Of a stretch of DNA of 64,000 nucleotides, positions 58,691-64,000 are shown piece by piece. Made by a program: the position numbers and the translations under genes. Where the stretch lies: positions 55,027,381 through 55,091,380 of the forward strand of contig OZ020611.1 of assembly GCA_963971575.1 (NCBI GenBank), given 5' to 3'. Position 1 is the first letter of the stretch. The number at the start of each line of letters is the position of its first letter. The DNA is from Liopterus haemorrhoidalis. Its lineage: Eukaryota; Arthropoda; Insecta; Coleoptera; Dytiscidae. The notes under the pieces were generated by a model that searched no databases, had not been told where the DNA came from, and saw nothing but the letters and a program-made list of their open reading frames with translations.

Positions 58691-60229
58691 CAGGGCCGTG
58701 CGAAGACAAAACTGCGCCCGGGGCGAAAACAAAATGGGGCGCCCCCCCTACCAAAAAAAAGCGGGAGTTATTAAATAGCACAGATATTAAATAGCAGATT
58801 ATTAAATAGCATATATTCAAAAAAGGTTTATTCAATCGTTATATATAATACATTTATCATCATATAATACAATAACATAAATGAAATAAAAAAAAAAATA
58901 AATAAAAATCAGAATAAAAGTATGACTATAACTAACAAAATTTTATTTTCCTCGCTTTCAGAGCGGCAAAATCATCGATTGTTTTTTCTATATCTAATAA
59001 TCGAGTAACATAACATTCGATTGAAAGTAAACTTAAATTGGCAATCCTGTCCTGCGCCATTGTAGCTCTTAAATAATTTTTTACTAATTTAAGCTTGCTG
59101 AAAGACCTTTCCGCTGATGCTGCAGTCACTGGAATACTTAGAAATATTCTTTATGCAGTTTCCATATTTTTATAATTTGCAGTTAAGTCAAATTGATGGA
59201 TTAATTGGAGGATTTCTAAGAGCTCCATATTTTCAAAATTTGCATTCAAAGACCGGAAAAGTTTTTTCGCACTTAAAATCTCACACAAAAAATCTTGTCC
59301 GTTCAAATCAGCTCCGTATTTGATTAAAAGAGCCATAGCATGTTAATTTATAGTATCTTTATCATGTGAAACAATGCTTGAACCATTAAGAAAATCGAAA
59401 TCTCGTGATACCTGTTGAAGTTTTTCAAATCTCCAAGTAAGTTGCCGAATAATTGTATCGATAGCCTCGAAATTTTTCAGATTCGTTTAAATCGGTATCC
59501 AAAGATTCATAGTCGTATTGTTTGCGAATCTTACGTCTCCTTTCTTGCTTAAATATAGGTTCAACATTTACAAGTTTGGCCAAATTTTCACTTTTTTCAT
59601 AAAAAGTTTCAAATTTTTCATTTCTAATTTCAATGATTGTATTTTTAAGATTTTCGATTAGCCTACAAGCAATAGTGACCGTTATGTTCTTTTTTTGAAG
59701 GAAAATATTCACCTCATCTATTTCTTCTAAGATGCGGTTCCATATTACCAAACTACAAATAAAATATTTTTTTTTTTATTTGGTATATAAAGTTCTTAGC
59801 ACCAGAATATGTTTCTTCATTCTTTATAATCTCTATTAATTCCTCCAATGCTTGCACGATCTTGGGCAATTGATTACAAATTGACAACAATGCCATATTA
59901 ATTCCAAGAAATGACATTATTTCGTGGGCGGAGACAAAATAGGCAACGCAACAATGACTATGACAACGAATTTACGGTAATATTTTATAGAAATCACAAA
60001 AATTATTATTATTTTGGTTTTCTTACTGACTTTCTAAAAGGTCGTATTGTATATTGGTTGGGAATAAATCTCCCTTTTGTTCAATAGCTAACCCTCTTGC
60101 AGGCGACAAATAAAATATTTAACAACTTTTATCAATTTGCGCCTTTCCGGTGTAGTAACGATTTTGGCGCCCCCAAAATTTGGCGCTCGGGGCGGGCGCC
60201 CCTTTCGCCCCCCTCTTTGCACGGCCCTG
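58691..60229 (-). mobile_element. hAT element, CAGGGCCGTGCGAAG family, 1.5 kb
   Basis: Ends CAGGGCCGTGCGAAGA and TCTTTGCACGGCCCTG with exact duplication CTCTTGGC (58683-58690, 60230-60237). GC-rich ends, transposase remnant between. Confidence 0.9.
58932..59760 (-). pseudogene. hAT (DUF4371-type) transposase remnant
   Basis: From 59751: VIWNRILEEIDEVNIFLQ, KQERRRKIRKQYDYESLDTD; then (59336-59151) FENMELLEILQLIHQFDL; then RIFLSIPVTAASAERSFSKL and LVKNYLRATMAQDRIANLSL to a stop at 58932. The last part is the dimerisation region of DUF4371/ZMYM-like hAT transposases. Frameshifts and an upstream deletion; no BED finger or start. Confidence 0.85.
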
Positions 60230-60479
60230 CTCTTGGCCCTAAGTCGATCAAATGTAACTAAATTATCAAATTGTGGTTTGCGTATTGTGTACTTTAATTA
60301 GGGATAGGAAATATGGAAGGGTGTATCAGACCACCTATCCAACTCTTTTTTCTCAAAAACGTGATGTATCAGCAAGAGAAAATTTAAAAAAAAAATGACG
60401 AAAAATTCTACCCAATGAATCGAATGGTAGTATCGACATTTTTTCCATAAAAAACGGAAGTTCAAGATATCCACCAAGA

Positions 60480-60760
60480 TAAATCCACCAAGAAACCCGT
60501 ATAACGTCACTCATGTGTCTGCCTGTCTGTATGCCTGTCTGTCTGTCTGTATGTCTATATGTCCGTATGTCTATCTGTCTGTCTGTACGGTAGAAATTAT
60601 ACATAGCTAAATGGCTGAATATAGAAAGTTGAAATTTGACATATAGTGCCACGAAGCAAACAAGAACCCCGGAAAATATGTGAACAAATTTGAAAATTTT
60701 TAGGCGGGTTTCCGTCTGACCAATTAAAAACTACCTTAAGGAATGTGTATAGTCTGACAC
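60480..60760 (-). repeat. Fragment of dispersed repeat A with CTGT tract
   Basis: GAAAGTTGAAATTTGACATAT and GTACGGTAGAAATTATACAT are inverted modules of repeat A, next to a 60-bp CTGT-type tract. Confidence 0.55.
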
Positions 60761-61705
60761 AGCTGATAAGTACGGATTTTACGCTTTATTTGTATAATTT
60801 ATGCTTTAGTATTTGAAGCGCCCGCTTAGGGCGTACCACCTTGTATTTTTCCTTTTATATTCCAAATTATATTTTATTTCCATTTAATTATCATTTTTAC
60901 CATTTTTATCTAATTTAAATAATAATTCATTTTATAGAGAAAAACATATTTAGAGCCACTATATATTTTATTCCTACAATATATTACCAGAATACTATTC
61001 CTTTTACAATAATATTTTCTATAATATTATACAATACTATATTACAATATTATCGTATTTATTTAAACTTATTTTTGATTTATTAACACAGTACGAACGC
61101 GTGTTATACCGTTTCTTCCTGCTGCTCGTTCTGTTTAAATAATTTTTCTTTTGTTTAATTTAGTCAAATATATTTGTTATAAATTTACTAGTAGATCTGT
61201 ACCCATTTCTCAACATTTTGCGTTGAGAAACCATTTAAATTCATCCTTTTTTTGTAGATTTTAATATAAATTTTTCTTTAAATTTAGAATCAAGATTTTT
61301 TATGAATTTGTTCTGGGATTAATTTACAGTGTAATCGACCGTCTTCACCGCTGCGCTTACCGCTATTAATTGTTGCAGTCCGCAACAATTCTAATTAATT
61401 AATTTTTTTTTTGTACAAATTATTTTTTTTCAAATATTTGTTTTGATAATAATTTTCATTATTATTATTCCTGGCATCGCTACACCACCTGTCATTATTA
61501 TTTTTACACTGTAAATTTCCCTAACATATTAGCGATCCCCAAAACTTTTTCTCTCTTTTATTCAATTTCATGGCAACACATTTGCACCAAGAACCTGACC
61601 TTATTTTTTATTATAATACATACTCCGATTCGCGCACCGCGCCTTTATATTTTTGACATTTCAAAGTCAACCCTTGTGTGTCGTCGTGTACTCCTACCCT
61701 ACCTG
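60761..61705. other. No gene recognised
   Basis: Unassigned; possibly the inner part of an LTR element (see next entry). Confidence 0.35.
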
Positions 61706-61995
61706 GACCAGGAGCGGGCGCCACAGTATTTGTGTTTGATATAATTCAAGTTGATTTGAATTTATAACTCAAAATTGATTTCTATTTATAACTATTATTA
61801 ATATTTATATATAATAGTTCACACATATATAGAATTTCGCACGAGTGTAATATGCCGTTGAGTGTACTTGAGAACGCATACAGCGCTAAGACATGCCTAC
61901 CCAGGGACTTTGTTTGCTTGGACGGACTATACAAGTCTTTGAACCACATATAGCAAAAATATAAAGAGGACAAAAAAGCACATCACGAGATAAAT
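61706..61995 (-). other. Possible LTR end and primer-binding site
   Basis: On the minus strand AACACAAATACTGTGGCGCC is followed by CGCTCCTGGTCCAGG. TGGCGCC is the usual start of a retroelement primer-binding site. No second LTR, gag or pol was seen, so this is a guess. Confidence 0.2.
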
Positions 61996-62089
61996 ATAAA
62001 CAAATAGTAGTATGTATTTATGGAAACATAAATATATATTTTTTTTATTTGGAGTGGGTATTAAATCAAACCTCTTAAATCGTGGATAA

Positions 62090-62590
62090 ACAAGCAAATT
62101 TTATTTTAGAAAAATCTTTTTTTTATAGGACTTTCGTCAAATATATATCAAAAATATTTTCTCCGCCACCCATTTCCCAGAGAGGTTGATCTAAAATTCT
62201 GAATAAAATCTCAATAATGTACATGATAGGAATCGGAATGGTTCAACAGAAAACTTTATCAGATTAGTTTTTCGAAAAATATCGAATTTTTTGTGTGGTA
62301 TCAAAAGAAATCTCTTAAGAAGCTGGTTAAGGAACGGAAAAAAGTTTTATAATTTTTTTATTATAATATTATTTTTTCCAAAAATGTATTAAACACGCAC
62401 CCTTTAACCCAACGCACCCTTTGACCCAAAGCATAAACTAAAAATCTGAATAAATTCTAAGTACTTTCATTGATCTAAACCGGAAACGTAACCGAGGAAT
62501 TTTTGATCAAATTGCTTTTTTGGATAATATTTCAGTTTTTGTATTTTTAATAAAATTAATTACTTTTTTAATTCATGGTTAAATTATGGC
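62090..62590 (-). repeat. Dispersed repeat A, inverted copy with repeated modules
   Basis: The module TTGATCTAAAATTCTGAATAAA ... GGAATCGGAATGG recurs at about 62200 and 62450, so the copy looks partly duplicated. Confidence 0.55.
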
Positions 62591-62597
62591 TAATATT

Positions 62598-63005
62598 GAG
62601 CGCGTTCAGCGCCTAAACCGTTGAGTCTAAACGTAAACGTACGTTGATTAAACAATTTGGTGAATGTCTGAACGGTTATCGGTTAGTTTCAACGCGAGTG
62701 TTTAACAGTTTGAGTACATAACCTTAAAAAATATTTAGAGATGGATCCATTACTAATTGATAAAAACCATTTTAGACTGTCACGTCCTCAAGTGGCAGAA
62801 TTAATCAATTTGTTAGCTCCAGTGCTATTTAACTTGTATCATGTATAAATTTCCCGCTAAAAATGTAGGTTAGGTATACAAGTCAACATAACTAAACGTA
62901 ACATTTTTACGTTGAGATGTTTAGTAAACTGTTGACTGTCAACGGTAACGTTCAGAAGGTAACCGTAGTGAACGTACTAAACTTTTTAGGGCGCTGATCG
63001 TGCCC
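62598..63005 (+). mobile_element. Harbinger-like MITE, copy 2
   Basis: Ends GAGCGCGTTCAGCGCCTAAAC and the inverse of TTTTTAGGGCGCTGATCG. Better preserved coding remnant than copy 1 (24195-24590). Confidence 0.7.
62741..62848 (+). pseudogene. Harbinger-like transposase N-terminal remnant
   Basis: ATG, then DPLLIDKNHFRLSRPQVAEL, INLLAPVLFNLYHV and a stop (35 codons). FRLS...V..L...L.P is the usual first helix region of HARBI1-like transposases. The deletion that made the MITE removed the catalytic part. Confidence 0.5.
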
Positions 63006-63918
63006 AATGTTATGAATTGTTTGCATTTATGGCTTGAGTAGTGTGTTTTCTTTTGAAATAAAAAATGTTAACAGCTGAAAATCGAGCTTAAACGCCAGGT
63101 AATCTACGTTATGTAATGTAAGTTTTTTAATACGTAGCGTTTATATGTGTACGCTCCGCCTACAGTTATACGTCATTATTCAACCTTTGAATTATTTTAG
63201 TTTTTTGTATATCAAAGATGAAAAAATTATTTATGATAGTGAAGTACTTATAAATCAAATAACACATTGTTAATAGTGAGAAATGCGTTTCTGAAATTGA
63301 AAAAATGAAGCCATTTATCAATATATTTGTCATTTACTCGTGAAGATTTGATACCAATCAAATGCAGAAAAAACCAACGGGATTTGATAATTTAAATTTT
63401 ATTATGACGAAATTTTGCAAATTAATTAAATGAAAGATCTTAGTACTCAAATAACGAATAACAATGATTATCAAAAAACTTTTGATTTGATGTGATTATA
63501 GAAAAACTATTGTCCGTATCACTGACCTAGTATTACCTATGTGACAATATTGAGAAGTAAAATATTTTTATTTACAAGTATTCAAAGTGCTTTTCATTTT
63601 GGTTTGAACACTCTGTCCCTTTGTCTGATATTCAAACATAAACAGCTGGATATAGTTAGTATATACTTTAGTATTAATTTGGTATGATGATAGAGTAAAA
63701 CTATAATCGAACACGGGCTATATGGCATCTCAAAATTTTCATTCTAAGTGGATGCATTATAATAGAGGCCTAAAAGTAACCGACGTCAGGAAGATATTAA
63801 AAACCAAAGCAGACCGTCAAACCAAGATATAAAGGAGATGTCCACCAGTGGACATCAATGTAGTTGATAAAAGGTTTTAAAGCTGGGTTCGGGAAGCAAG
63901 CTCGGAGTGTTCGGAGTC
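63006..63918. other. No gene; fragment of repeat B near 63690
   Basis: GATAGAGTAAAACTATAATCG and TCAAAATTTTCATTCTAAG match repeat B. The rest is AT-rich. Confidence 0.45.
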
Positions 63919-63997
63919 ACTCTTTTTAACTCCAGACCACTCGATGAAACGCGTTTAGGCCTTTTCTCGAACGCTCTGGAGTTAAACAAAGTGACTT
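63919..63997. repeat. Palindrome at the window edge
   Basis: GAGTCACTCTTTTTAACTCCA pairs with TGGAGTTAAACAAAGTGACT, loop about 30 bp. May be the end of a larger foldback unit cut by the window. Confidence 0.7.
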
Positions 63998-64000
63998 GGA

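Larger units (their letters stand above)
57615..60239. mobile_element. PIF/Harbinger element split by a hAT
   Basis: Inverted ends GGGCCGAGAGTTCCAG and, read inversely, GGGCCAAGAGTTCCAG extend for about 28 bp. Flanked by TAA (57612-57614, 60240-60242), the 3-bp duplication of the PIF/Harbinger group. Without the hAT it is about 1.08 kb long. Confidence 0.75.

Noticed and set aside
58599..58835. 78-codon minus-strand frame
   Set aside because: Crosses the border between the Harbinger and hAT elements, so it cannot be one gene.

Overview
The window reads as A+T-rich animal nuclear DNA, almost certainly from an insect with a large, transposon-inflated genome. There are no operons, rRNAs or dense genes. 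Most of the sequence is interspersed repeats typical of insects: hAT, Tc1/mariner, pogo and Harbinger DNA elements, LINE fragments and tRNA-derived SINEs. The order of insect cannot be fixed from the sequence.

One host gene is visible, on the minus strand. A single long coding exon (5218 down to 4105) has a clean acceptor and donor. It encodes a serine/proline-rich, SUMO-motif-rich N-terminal region that ends just where the Pointed (SAM) domain of the Ets98B/PDEF (D-ETS-4) family would begin. A second small candidate exon (52588 down to 52553, with its start codon and a candidate promoter above it) lies 47 kb upstream in the gene's own direction and joins it in phase. If that link is right, nearly the whole window is one giant first coding intron. 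The Pointed and ETS domains would lie below position 1.

The rest is a transposon landscape. I count 18 hAT-type insertions bounded by terminal inverted repeats (TIRs) and 8-bp target-site duplications (TSDs); 9 of the TSDs are not perfect or fall in older copies, the others are exact. There are TA-flanked mariner/pogo elements, two copies of a mariner with plant-type ends and a plant-type transposase tail, a Harbinger element with TAA duplications and a Myb-like remnant, and two copies of a Harbinger-like MITE. Remnant LINEs of at least three types, three SINEs of one family, large dispersed repeats with (CAGA)n/(CTGT)n tracts, foldback palindromes and a four-unit 0.21-kb tandem array complete the picture. 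Insertions are often nested, so their relative ages can be read.

The most unusual signal is a 37-41 bp A/T-tract cassette (core GTCCTCACTT...CAAGTGA) found in tandem inside hAT elements whose ends are otherwise unrelated. A second is a clean link between hAT end type and the dinucleotide at the centre of the target site.
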